Assembly: GCA_025094145.1 (NCBI GenBank)
Contig: JALLLS010000009.1
Location: forward strand, 496,001-560,000
Direction of reading: 5' to 3'
DNA from: Spinellus fusiger
Taxonomy: Eukaryota > Mucoromycota > Mucoromycetes > Mucorales > Phycomycetaceae
DNA length: 64,000 nucleotides
Shown one piece after another: positions 23,595 to 35,100 of the stretch. Under the pieces are notes generated by a model. That model saw only the letters and a list, made by a program, of their open reading frames with translations, was not told where the DNA came from and did no database searches. The stretch's first letter is position 1. Every line of letters begins with the position of its first letter. The position numbers and the translations under genes were made by a program.

Positions 23595-24000
23595 CTATCT
23601 ATAGCCGTAGGGTGAGGTGGGTGAAGGTGTGTATATCTTCCACTTGACTTGTCTACATACTTTACACATCTTCTTTTGTATTATCATGTCTTCACCTATA
23701 ATGATCCGCTCCTGGACTACACCAGAACAATGCTCTGCCAACACAGACCCCATGAAAAAGGCCATTGTCTCTTCTCGTCCACTACGCACATGGTGTATAT
23801 CAGCTATCACTACACTAAAATTGCCACTGATTCGTGGTAGAATTCTCCCCAATGCCACATACAGATCCTCCTGCAATTTACAAGCACAACAGATGTCCTC
23901 TTTATCAATGCAGGATGAGATTAAACCACGCTCAGGCCTACCTCCAGCAACAAAGATACTGGTTCGCTCCCATACTGTATCAGCGAAAATAAACAACATG
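23595..24000 (-). CDS. Possible antisense ORF, unassigned
   Basis: A 135-codon frame from ATG at 23999 to TAG at 23595 reads hydrophobic and acidic sequence with two Cys pairs (DICCACKLQED, KMCKVCRQVKW), quite protein-like. It lies opposite an equally long open frame on the plus strand that leads into the arrestin gene; the third codon positions of the two frames pair with each other, an arrangement that often leaves both strands open. Its ATG overlaps the ATG proposed for the arrestin gene, so both starts cannot be right as drawn. I recognise no family. Confidence 0.3.
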
Positions 24001-26372
24001 CCTACTAATAAACATCCCTCAAAACCCCCCACAAGAACAGCCACACTGTCCTCTTTTGAAGAACCCAGCCCATCAACAGCTGGGTTGGGTCAGCTCTTTC
24101 GGAAACTAACAAGAAACTCTAGCTTGAGACAAAGCCATACCTGTGCTTCTATCAGTTTGCCCGAGTCCAAATCAGCCCAGGGATGGCCTTTCTGGCTACA
24201 GCACAGCAAACAGTGTATAGAGATCTATCTTAATGCTTCCTTTGTGGTGGCAGGAGGACAATTGACAGGCACACTCGTAGTTCAACTCCATCCTTCTATT
24301 ACTTCTTTAGACTCTCTTGAAAATCTTATTTCCTTGAATTTAACACTCCATGGCATGGAAGGCAAGTAGTCAAGTGGATATTGAGATGAGATGGGCGTAG
24401 GTGTAAATGGCTTTACTAAAACAAAACTTACCTTGTTTGCTTTCTAATAGCAATTACCGACGCATCTCACTTCTCAGCAAAGAGCCATACATTTCAGTTC
24501 TTGGATCAATCTGTATTGGAAATTCAATCCAAAGACATACATCCACAGTATTTTAACCCTAAAATCCAATCTCTTTGTATTCCCTTTACAACACAACTCC
24601 CTATCCACTTGAGTGGAAGTTACAAAGACAAAAAAGCATGTCTTCGTTATTATCTTGAAAGGTATTCCTTAATATTTGTTTTACATGAATAGGAAAGACT
24701 TTTGGACTCACCACTTGTTTCTTTCTATCTATCCATATTGATATCAACACGGTCCTTAGTGAACTTTTGGTATCTAAAGATGTAGCCGACCCTTCTTCTC
24801 TTTTCACTTTCAAAACCGAACGTCCAATTGAGGTTTATTCCAATGCTGTACTTGCTTCTCTTGGCGATGCTGCTCTGTATCTTCCTGTAATTGAAAGTAA
24901 ACACATTTGGAAGGCAGCAGAGTGTCAAGAGAGTTTCCTTAGTATTGACCTTGTGCTTGATAAGTCTATCTGGGTGGCTGGCTCACCTATTTATGCTATT
25001 CTCAAGACCAGTAACATGTCCAAACAAAAGGTAGGTCCATCTCTTTATTCTCGACAGAAGGATATGAATCTCAACACAATACTATTTTTTTTTGTATTTA
25101 ATACTAACATTTATACAAAGATTCACAATATCAAACTTGAGCTTTTACGACGTCAGAATACATTTTCCCAGATGGCAATGTCAGATAGCTTTACCTATAT
25201 GCCAGTAACATCGACCTGCAAAGTGATTGCACAAAGCTCTTTAGCCAACTTTGACTGGTGGAAGGCTGTGGATGAAGGCATGAGAAGTCAAGTCACTATA
25301 GCAATCGAAGTACCTGTAAGTTGTAGTATCAAAATCAAGCAGAGCCGCCATACTCTATGAGATGATTCATTCTAAAGGGTTATCGACACATAGGCAAACC
25401 AATATTCCATAAAGGACCAGACACTTCTCAATGTTTCTTTTGCGCTTCGTTTCTCTTTATCATCTGATACTACGTGAGTTTTACTATGTATTTCTTTCTT
25501 TTTTCTTTTTTCTTTTACCAGTCAAAGATCACTGACCCGTCGTACAGTACAGAATGTGTGTTTGAAACACCCATTACTCTTTTCCATCAAATCTCTATTG
25601 ATCCTCCTCCCAATATTTATGTACATAAGATCAACCCTGTAGAAGGGATTGAGGCCAATCTGTTCCTACAAAAAGCTCAAGAACAGCGCCACCAACGTGC
25701 CAGCGTTCTCAGTTCTTCTTACGAGACATTTAGTTCAGATTCTATGGAGACAAGCACAGAAAGTTTAGGAAAATCCATCTCTGATAAAAAGAACTCTCTC
25801 ACCAAAGCACTAAGAGGAATATTGCAGAGCCATAGGCCTAACTCACAGAAATCACCACTGGCTGCCACTTCACTACCTGCATTACTGTCTCCTACGTCCT
25901 CCACTGTAGAGTATGTACAGATGAATGAAGTGGAAGCACGCAAGACAGTGGGACCCCCAGAATCCATTGATGCTTCTGTAGCTGGCTTTCGACAGCAATT
26001 GGGGATGCATATGGCTGAAGAAGCAATGCAGGGATATATAGCAGAAGTTTGTTCAACAACAGAGACAGGTAGACTAGAAATCCACACTGTTTTTTTATTT
26101 TTTATTTTTTTATTTTTTTCTCATTCTTTTAATCCGTGTGCTCTTGTCCCTTTTGTATAGAAGGAAGTCTGTCAAGTACTGAAAGCACGACTTTTCATGA
26201 TCTCTATCAACAGAACTCAGCCAGTAGCTCAGAATGGCACAGAAAGGAGAACCCAAGAGCACTCAAGCGTATGATGGCTTCTTCTTCACGGTACATGCGT
26301 AGTTTTCGATCCAAAAGTATGTACTTTCAACAGCTCAATGCTTTAGACACTGAAAAGGGACAAAAGTGTTAA
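23998..26372 (+). CDS. Arrestin-domain protein (ART-type trafficking adaptor)
   Basis: Proposed exons are 23998-24361, 24451-24661, 24693-24716, 24760-25030, 25121-25315, 25394-25473, 25522-26068 and 26161-26372. An N-terminal arrestin fold begins with IEIYLNASFVVAGGQLTGT. The C-terminal arrestin fold includes VLDKSIWVAGSPIYAIL, NIKLELLRRQ, LLNVSFALRFSLS and CVFETPITLFHQI. A long Ser-rich tail follows. Fungal ARTs recruit Rsp5-type ubiquitin ligases to membrane transporters; I did not find a clear PPxY motif, so that role is inferred. The first intron uses GC-AG (GCAAGT donor). The 25473/25522 junction does not keep frame in my model, so one boundary there is wrong or the assembly has a one-base error. 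The start is uncertain: the frame stays open upstream to 23617. Confidence 0.75.
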
Positions 26373-26505
26373 GCTAAAGAAATAAAGAATGTCCATTTTA
26401 TAAATAAACAAAATACTCACTCTACTCTGCTTGTTCTATACACATCTTATTGGTATTGATACTAGAATGTATTTTGAAGCTTAATTCCTTTCAACTAACT
26501 CCTTT

Positions 26506-27354
26506 TTACTCTTTAGTTCCAGACCGAAGATGATCAAGAACATCTTCTGGACCAGAAACACTAACTCCAGAAACACTTTCAACACCAACATAAGTCACTA
26601 CTAAATCCCTAACAACAAGGGCACATCGTTTGGGACGAGAAAGACATCCCACTTTAGGCTCCTCCCTGACTAATTCTGCAGTCTCAAAGAATCCACTGTC
26701 GGCTGTACTGAGCATAGTTACTTTTTTGCCTGCCTTGAATGCTTTGGCAAAGGCATTCATGACAAACGCGTCATTGGAAGACAAACAAAGAATAACGTCG
26801 ACTCCTTCGGCTTTTAATGCGTCATAGTTGGATAGAAAGGTAGGAACATGCTTTTCTGTGCAAGTGGGTGTAAAGGCACCTAATAGTCATAAAGATCCAT
26901 GCATAGGGTGTATTGTTATTTTTCTCTGTTTATTTTTCTCTATTTATTAGAAGAGAAAGGGAATTACCAGGAACAGCAAAAATAACCGCTGTTTTTCCTG
27001 CAAGTTGTTCGTGGAGAGAATAAGACACAGGTCTATTAGTAGGAATAAGACTCCTATCAAAAGGACATGGTCTCTGGTATAAGACAGTTTGCAGTATTTA
27101 CCGAGGACAGGTAGTTAGATCTTCTTCAGAATTAAAGGGAACATATTTCAATGTTGCTTGAGGAATCTATCCAATCGTTCGTTAGTTATGCATACAATAA
27201 GGTATTTTTTTTTTAAAAATAAAAAATAAAATGAATGAAATAGAATGTTGAATGTCATTACCTTGTCGCCTATTCTGATTGTCTGACCGTTGAATAATGA
27301 GTATCAATGCGCCATTACTCTTCATAAAACATGAAGCACTTCTTCTCTTACCAT
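26506..27354 (-). CDS. Peroxiredoxin, Prx5/Ahp1 type
   Basis: Five coding exons (27354-27352, 27282-27262, 27166-27102, 27053-26968, 26879-26506) join to 182 residues. It starts MTIRIGDKIPQATLKYVPF, typical of the atypical 2-Cys/Prx5 group. The active site is PGAFTPTC with the peroxidatic Cys at residue 65, followed by KHVPTFL. LSSNDAFVMNAFAKAF and STADSGFFE also match the family. The enzyme reduces hydrogen peroxide and alkyl peroxides using thiol reductants, in cytosol, peroxisome or mitochondrion; the C-terminus is not a standard SKL signal (it ends GTKE). The first coding exon is the ATG alone, with an intron directly after it. It converges with the arrestin gene (133 bp apart) and diverges from the methyltransferase gene. 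Confidence 0.9.
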
Positions 27355-27724
27355 TCTCCTGGAATATTGTCTGAATAGAAGAAGAGGAGGAAACGACAGC
27401 CAGACATGCCTTTATCCCTATCAATATACACTCCGATGGGGACTTTTCTACTGGGACATATGGGATAAACTTATGGGAAGAGAAGATAGATAGTTCATGA
27501 TAATAATACGACAAACAATCCCAAACTTTCTATAGACAAACTTCTTTATGCCTTCTAATTCTTAAATGCACCCACTTGCTTGGAAATGGCTGCTTATTCT
27601 AAAAGAGAAAGAGAAAGACAAAGAGAAGGAGATCCATGATTGAATCCCCGAACAAGAGTCCCACACGTCCTTTTGACTTTCATAACACAGTCCAATGCCT
27701 TTGACTCTTGACAGATCTTAAGTC

Positions 27725-29379
27725 ATGCAGACTGCCCAGAGATATTTCACCGCTTTGTCTTTAGCAAATAAAAGGACATGGATTGGTGCCAACTTTGCTG
27801 GACTTCTTCTTAGGCAACAGAGAGGTCTAACAGGCACACGTTGGTTGGCTTCTCAACGCCTCTCTCCCAAGCGACGCACCCTACCAGCAACAACAGAGAC
27901 AATAGAAGCAGAAGCAGGATTATTCAGTATCTTCTTTTCTCCCACTCTAGAACAGCAAGCTGAAGCCAGAGCACGCCAACACTACCCACGCGTCACTGCC
28001 AAAGATATTGCTACAACTCAACGTCCACCTACAAAGACCAAAATGTTGGTACGCGACTTTATTGATAATTCTCTGTACAATCCAAACTATGGCTATTTCT
28101 CCAAGCAGGCAGTGATTTTCTCTCCAGAGACAGATTTTAGTTTTACAGAAATGAAGGATCATTTGGATTTTATGAACATTCTAGCAAGAATGTACAAGGA
28201 CATTGAGGGAGATGTGGATGAAGTGGATGAAGTGGCACGACAAGTATGGCACACACCCACTGAACTCTTCAAGGTAAATCTTCCTGGGGATGTCTTTTGT
28301 GTGTGTGTGTGTGTGTGTACTCATTGTACTTGTATTAGCCTTGGTATGGGTATGCTATTGCCAAGTACTTGGTATCCGAATACAAGCTAAACCACTTTCC
28401 TCATAATGATCTCGTTATCTATGAAATGGGAGCAGGCAATGGTACACTTATGCTGAATATCCTTGACTATATCCAAACGTATGAACCACTGGTCTATGAG
28501 CGTACACATTACAACATCATTGAGATTTCTGGTAAACTAGCCGAGCGACAATCAGAACGACAAGACGTAAGAGATGTAGAAGACCACCATCAATGCGTAA
28601 AGATCATCAACAAGAGCATTTTTGACTGGGATTTATATGTGCCTGAACACTGCTTCTTCCTGGGCATGGAGGTTATCGTAAGCAATCAGACGGGCATTCC
28701 CTTCACTTCTTCTTCTCATGCATTCTTATACTAGGATAACTTTGCTCATGATTTGATCCGACATGATCTGCATACATTGGAGCCATACCAGGGCATAGTC
28801 AGCACAGATGCTTCAGGAGACTACACAGAAGTCTATGAGCCTGTGGGCCAGGACTCTCTTATTGCTCGCTATCTGGAAGCCAGAAAGGCAGCAGGGTATC
28901 GCAGTCCTGTTCTTTCTCGACGTCTTTGGCATGCTCTGTTGCGCCAATCTCCTTTAGCCCCCAACCTAACTGCACCTGAATTCATCCCCACCAAGCTGTT
29001 CTTATGGCTGGAGATCCTCAAAACCCACTTCCCTCAGCACCAGCTTGTCTTGTCTGATTTCTCATCTTTACCTGATGCTGTGGAGGGCATTGATGCACCT
29101 GTTGTTCAGACACGGTACAAGGGAACCATGGTGCCCTGTTCAACGTACATGGTACAGCCTGGCTGGTTTGACATTTTCTTTCCTACCAATTTTGAGCTGT
29201 TGCGAGACTTGTATGTGCAAGTGTGTCGTGGATCAGGGACTGGCAATGATAGAGATGTGCGTGTCCTTACTCACCGCGAGTTCTGTGAGCGCTATGGTGA
29301 TATTGAACGCACCACCACCCAGAGTGGAGAGAATCCCATGTTGATGTATTATGAGAATATGAAGATGATCCTCACGTAG
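27725..29379 (+). CDS. NDUFAF7: NDUFAF7/MidA-type mitochondrial protein arginine methyltransferase
   Basis: Three exons (27725-28273, 28339-28677, 28735-29379) give 510 residues. The first 60 or so residues are Arg-rich and lack acidic residues, a likely mitochondrial targeting sequence. The core opens with MLVRDFIDNSLYNPNYGYFS, the DUF185 start (family pattern M..ALY.P..GYY), and has the SAM-binding EMGAGNGTLM at about residues 212-221 and YNIIEIS for motif II. NDUFAF7 dimethylates an arginine of the complex I subunit NDUFS2 during assembly. The C-terminal half is more divergent than in animals, with long inserts, so this may be the fungal DUF185 branch rather than a strict orthologue. The 5' end faces the peroxiredoxin gene over about 370 bp. 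Confidence 0.85.
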
Positions 29380-29828
29380 TAGACATTGGCATTGATTCTT
29401 GTTTTTTTATTCTCTTTTTATTATTTTTATTATTATTATTTTTATTATTATTATTATTATTATTACTAGTATTATTATCAATCCTAATAATAATTGTATA
29501 TTCTCCTTGTGTTTTCACAGCCAATCCCAGTAGAAAGGCATCTCGTGGTGCAAGTCCAAACAAGAGTGAAAAAAGAGTGAAAGAAAGAGGAGACAGGGGA
29601 CAGGAAAAGACCGTATCTCTTTAATAACAAGTCACACACATGCATTTGCCTTGTACCACACCCATTACCAAGACGGTAGCGTCAAAAGAGGTCTTTATTT
29701 TATTTTCTAATCTGTCATCCAGTCTTTGTTCGACCTAATGAGCGGGTAATCCGTCTTGTTTAAATACTCAGTACAACTTATTAGGACATTATCATAGACT
29801 CCATGTTGATTTACACGCACGTATTCTT

Positions 29829-32148
29829 ATGGGCCTGGCCAATGTACTGGCTGACACACGAGCAGAACCAAAGACAGATGACATGGAGAGACTTTTGCTG
29901 CGATGTCCCTCTGTTCCACTTGAAGAACAAGACAAAGACATCAAGACAATATTCACTAGTGAGAGTGCACCTAACATGCCTGTCTTGGTAAGCCATTCTT
30001 CTTTTTCTTCTCTTGTATGACCACTACACAGACACCTGTGCACCATTTACTTATGGACTTGTGCACTGAACTCTTCTTCTTCTATATATAAAGACTCGCT
30101 CAAGCCAGTGGGCTTTGATGGCTCTTGTCAAATACACTGTACGTACATCCAAAGACAACAAGGCACTCCTGCTCTCTCGATTATTAGCCTATGTACAACA
30201 CTTGCCTGCTTATCGGTGGGAGGAGAGCATCCTAACAAGAGGTAGCTTGCATTCCATACCTTATATCCTAGGGAGATAACGCCCAGAGACTCATATGTGT
30301 TGTACAGATCTTCCTCCTTCTGACTTGATCACCTACAGCCTTTTCTCTGGTCTGTTGGAAATAGCCCACCAACAACCAGAAGACTATGATAGAATTACAT
30401 CTGTTTTATGGAGTTATGCTCAGTGCATTGTTCAGCAATTAGAAACATCAGAGGGTAAATGGGATCCACGAGAGAAAGAAAGAAAGAAAGAAAAGGAAGG
30501 ACTGGGCGTATCAAGGCTATAGAGTGTGTTGGCTTATATCTGCTTTTCTCTCTTAGTGGCTTACATTATTAGCTTTATCCTCCCTTCTCTTGCTGGCCTT
30601 TCTCGAGCACTTCAACTTACATCCTTTATCCACCAGCCAAAACAACTCCTGTCCCTCTGCCAGCACTCCCAACCTATTATTCAGGGTTCTACCCTGGGTT
30701 TTATTCGGCAGGCCATCACTGCCTGCTTGAAGGAACATGAGTCAACCTCCTATAGCAGACGTGTGCTGGCCAAGTACTGGGAGGACAATGTCCCCCTCAG
30801 CAGCAACCGAGTCGCCTATGATCTGCTGATTGTCTTGCGCAATGTCACAGCTCGAGTGATTTCAAAAACAGTGCCTGATAGGAGGGTGGATCATGAAGTG
30901 GGATTTGAAAACCCTACACGACACTATTTGGCACTGCACATTGAAAAGGCATGGGCGGAACTGATGAAAACAACCGTGGAGAATGAGAGTGTGGCACGGG
31001 ATGAAGCATTGAAGAGTAGTTTGAGAGGCATTTATGTGATGAGTCTTGGTTATTATGAGGACATTCGGAAATATGCAGAGAAGAACACTCAGGAAGGCAA
31101 GAAGTGGGATGTGGATGCTTATATGCCAGAGATTATGGGGGCTAGCTTGGTAAGTGACTCCACTACTAGGAAGATGGCTAAGTGGGTCTTTGTTATTCTA
31201 TAGCATGTGGCTGCACTGGCTTCTGCCTATCTTCATGAGGTGGACGATGTGCTTGTGGATCATGTCACAGAATGTCTGTTTGATATTCCTCATGTAGAAG
31301 ATCCGTGGGTCCATATTGCTTCTTTAGACGCTGCTGTGCTGCTGGCTATAAAGTAAGTGGACAGAAGAAGAAGGAAACAGGCACTGATATGAGAATAGTT
31401 TTACACATCTAAGCACTAATATGACCAACACTATCTGTCGTTTCCTTGCTACACCTTCTTCTGTTTTTGAGATGCAAACTGAACAGGGCGTTGGCTTGAT
31501 CAGTGTTCAGCAATTCGCCATTACTCGTCTAGCACAGTGTGTACAGGTACATAGACCCCCAAGGGAGAATCAGCACAGCACCACTCCATGCCACCACTCC
31601 ACACCTACAACAGCCATCCTAATACTGACTCCCTCTTATGCATTAGAGCAAACCACAAGCACAGCTATCACAGGCAGCTATTTCGACACTTTATGCTCTT
31701 TTGAATGAGATTACACGCTACAGTAGTAGTGAGGAACATTGCTCTCATGATTATGCTGGTACAGAGAACAGTATTTCTGGTACTCCTGCTGCCCACCAAC
31801 TAGATGAAAAGCAGAAACAGCAAATGTGTGCCAATGCACTTTCTGCTGTAGTAGGTGTTGCTGTGTATCTCAAGGATGATGCTGTAAGTTAAACCTTGAT
31901 GCAACAGAAATAAGACATTTCTCATCTTCAGTGGACATATTAGATTATGGCCCAGGCTCTTTCTTTGCTTGTTCTTCGTCGGAAGTCACTTTCCAAATCA
32001 GCAACAGCTCAATTGATCTATAGTTTGGTGGACCTTGCTCTTGTGAGCCCATTGAATGTCTTTATTGAGATTATCAATCTGTTTGCGACCCTCAACCGGG
32101 AATCCTTGGAAACAGATGATCGACAGCTCATGGAGTGTGTAAGAGACG

Positions 32149-32196
<48 letters not shown>

Positions 32197-35100
32197 AGTA
32201 GTAATTCAGTGGGGATTCTCTATGAATGTTAGACAATGGTACTAACATCTCACTTATCTATATTAGATATGTACTGCACAACTTAACCTGGCAAAAGGAC
32301 TCTCCACTAGACCTGAATATTACTCTCTCTACCTTACTAATCTACTCAACCTCTTTATCGACAACGGCAATAGTATCCAACGCTTATTAACCAAAAGCAA
32401 AAAGGAAATTGAGTTTTCACTTGCCTCTCGCCTGGGATCCCTTCTGCCTGTCCTAAGAGTACTCCTTGAACACAATGACTTTAACCCCCACGACACACCA
32501 AGTGAAGAGACAGTAGGCTTATTCCGTAATCTGTGGTTCCACTGTGTTATTTTTGGATTTGTCACAGACTCCACATGGGTCAGAGAATGGCACGACTCGA
32601 TGCTCGTCATTGCCAAAAAGACACCTGTTCTTGTTATTGAAAGCTCCACCAGCTACCTCGAAAGTGATCTCGAGTACAATTCTGTGCTGCGTGGTGGCAA
32701 TACACTCGAAAACAACATCAGCCAAATACGCCAGAAACTAACCACCATGCTCCCTTCTCTTGCCTATGACATTAAGAGCTTTTCCTTTCACCAAATCGTA
32801 TTTGTCCTTAGTGTCTATCACATTGAGATGATGCGTAGTCGAATGGGAGACTGTAGTTATATTTTGCGATACTTTATGAATGAAGGTGTCAATACAAGTT
32901 CACTTGCCAGTTGTTTGGAATCTATTTCGGAACGAGTGACAAGTGCATTCATTAAAGATGCTTCTTCCAAGGCGATGAGTCAGACCCTAGGGGATGAACT
33001 CTCCACTCAGATGTCCATTCTTCTCGAACGTTGCTGTCACCGTTTGAAAAAAGTGCATGAATTGGCGATCAAGAGCACAAAAAAGATTATCCTTTCTTTT
33101 CCTCAAGTATTTGCTGAAAAGTCATTGATCACTCTTTTGCTTGAACTTGTTCAGCTTCTTTGGTTAAGTTGTGAAGCAGAATATCGTGAAGAAGTAGGGT
33201 TATTGCTATTACAGCATAGAGAAGACATTTTTTTCTTATTTAGCACTGATAATAATGGCTTGTTTTTTGTTATTACTTGTGTCTTTTCTTTTTTTTTTGT
33301 CTTTTTGTAGTATTGTCCCCAGTTTCATTTCACATCTCTCAAAGTTAATGTCACATTAGAGCTGGGTGATGCATATGGTTACCGTAAAGAGATCTGTGGT
33401 CGGTTCTATGAGTGTGCGAAGAGCTGGCTTCTCATTTCTATGGATCGTGCTCCTCTTGAAGTCAGTGGGTTGTTGCAGGACTATTTGTCAGAATTTGATC
33501 GGTTTGGAAAGGATGCTGTGCGAGATACTGTGCATCTGGGTCGATCGTTGGCCTTGGAGATTAGTAGAAATGCTTCTAGAAACCAAACTGCTACTAGTAA
33601 GTCTTTCTTTTCCTATAGAACTAGGGAAAAAGAAGAAGATAGGCTGAACAAAAGACTAATGGCCTGTATGTGTGGATATTCTTTAGGCTTTACTCCACGT
33701 ATCAGCACAATTGCTTTAGATGACTCTTCTAATTTTATTAATGGATTTACAAACAAGCAGTTTTATGCTGGTAAAGTGAAAGGTATTGAGTATTTCTCGG
33801 CTGTTCAAATGAATTCAGGTAGGCCATGGCTATTCTTTTGTAAAAAGAATAAAGAACCTGAATGTGATGTTCTAACTCTTATATTAGATGAAACTCTCAA
33901 TATGAATCAATTCCAAGAAGAAGAATTGCCTCGCATCCTAGAAGTATTGAGATGTCTTTCAGAAGATGTGAAAAACAAAAAAGTTGTGTCTGTTGAGAGA
34001 CTTGATTCTTCATTGAACCGTGCTGCTGGCTATGCCATTGCTATTCCAAACATTCATCCTGATCTAGTGCGTTATCTTGTACAGATTCCTGTAGAGATAT
34101 TCACTCCAGAGTCATTGGACATTGGAACTTCCGTATGGAATTGGGTCTTAACTGAACGGCCTGATACAGAAAAGAGATTGATGGTGGAGATGTTAGATAT
34201 GTGGAATTGGGCCCAACGCCATCGTAAAGGCCTGTTTTCACCTCTGCTAAAGTAAGATAGACAATACTACTCTTTATGCTTGGAAGAAACTAACACTTGT
34301 CTTTAGTCCTAAACATCCATTTGTTGTAAAGATGACTTATGCACCCTCAGACAAGGCCATTCGAGACAGCAACCATCGACTGGCTATGTTTTTATTCTCT
34401 CCTCATATCAGTTGGATCAAGTTCCTGAGCAGTCGCTTTTATGCCCTTAGACACTGTAGCAGATACTTAGTGGGCATACTTATACGCATCCTCCAGGAAT
34501 CATTCCAAAATGCTGAACTAATGAGGTAAGAAGACATAGGCACTTTGTACTCGTGTCTACTTTTGTCTAATCATTGACTTTTTTTTTTTGGAATCACTTA
34601 GCACTCATCCCTTGGCACGCTCCACACGTTTCCATCTCTTACTTTTGGGAATGAAAATCCTACGATCAGTACGTATAGAGGCTCTTGCAGAATACAAGTT
34701 TCGTTCATATGTCTACCATGCTGCTTTCCACTGGTTTTCTTTTGATGCAAAGTAAGTTATCATTTAGAAAACTGAGAAAGAAAATCCACGCTCATTCCTT
34801 ATATCATATCATATCACATCTTTTTTTTTAGGTGGCATTATGGTGCACGCAAAAGTCTTGCTCTTACTGAGCATAAGCTTCTTGTTGACTTTTACAATAC
34901 CGTCTCTGCTGATACGCCCAATCTTACGTACATTGTCACTAGTTCACTCATGAAAAACTCTAATTCTAAGATTGCTTCTGGATTGTACATGTTCTTGAAT
35001 GGTAAGAAGCTTTTATTATTACTATTATTTTGTTTATAAAACAAGCAAGACTCATGGATCCCCCTCCTTTTTTTTATATTTATTTTAGAAAAGACAAAAG

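Noticed and set aside
33601..33622. 22-nt GTAAGT...TATAG intron in STT4
   Set aside because: It is too short and would break the frame; reading through keeps an open, plausible sequence.
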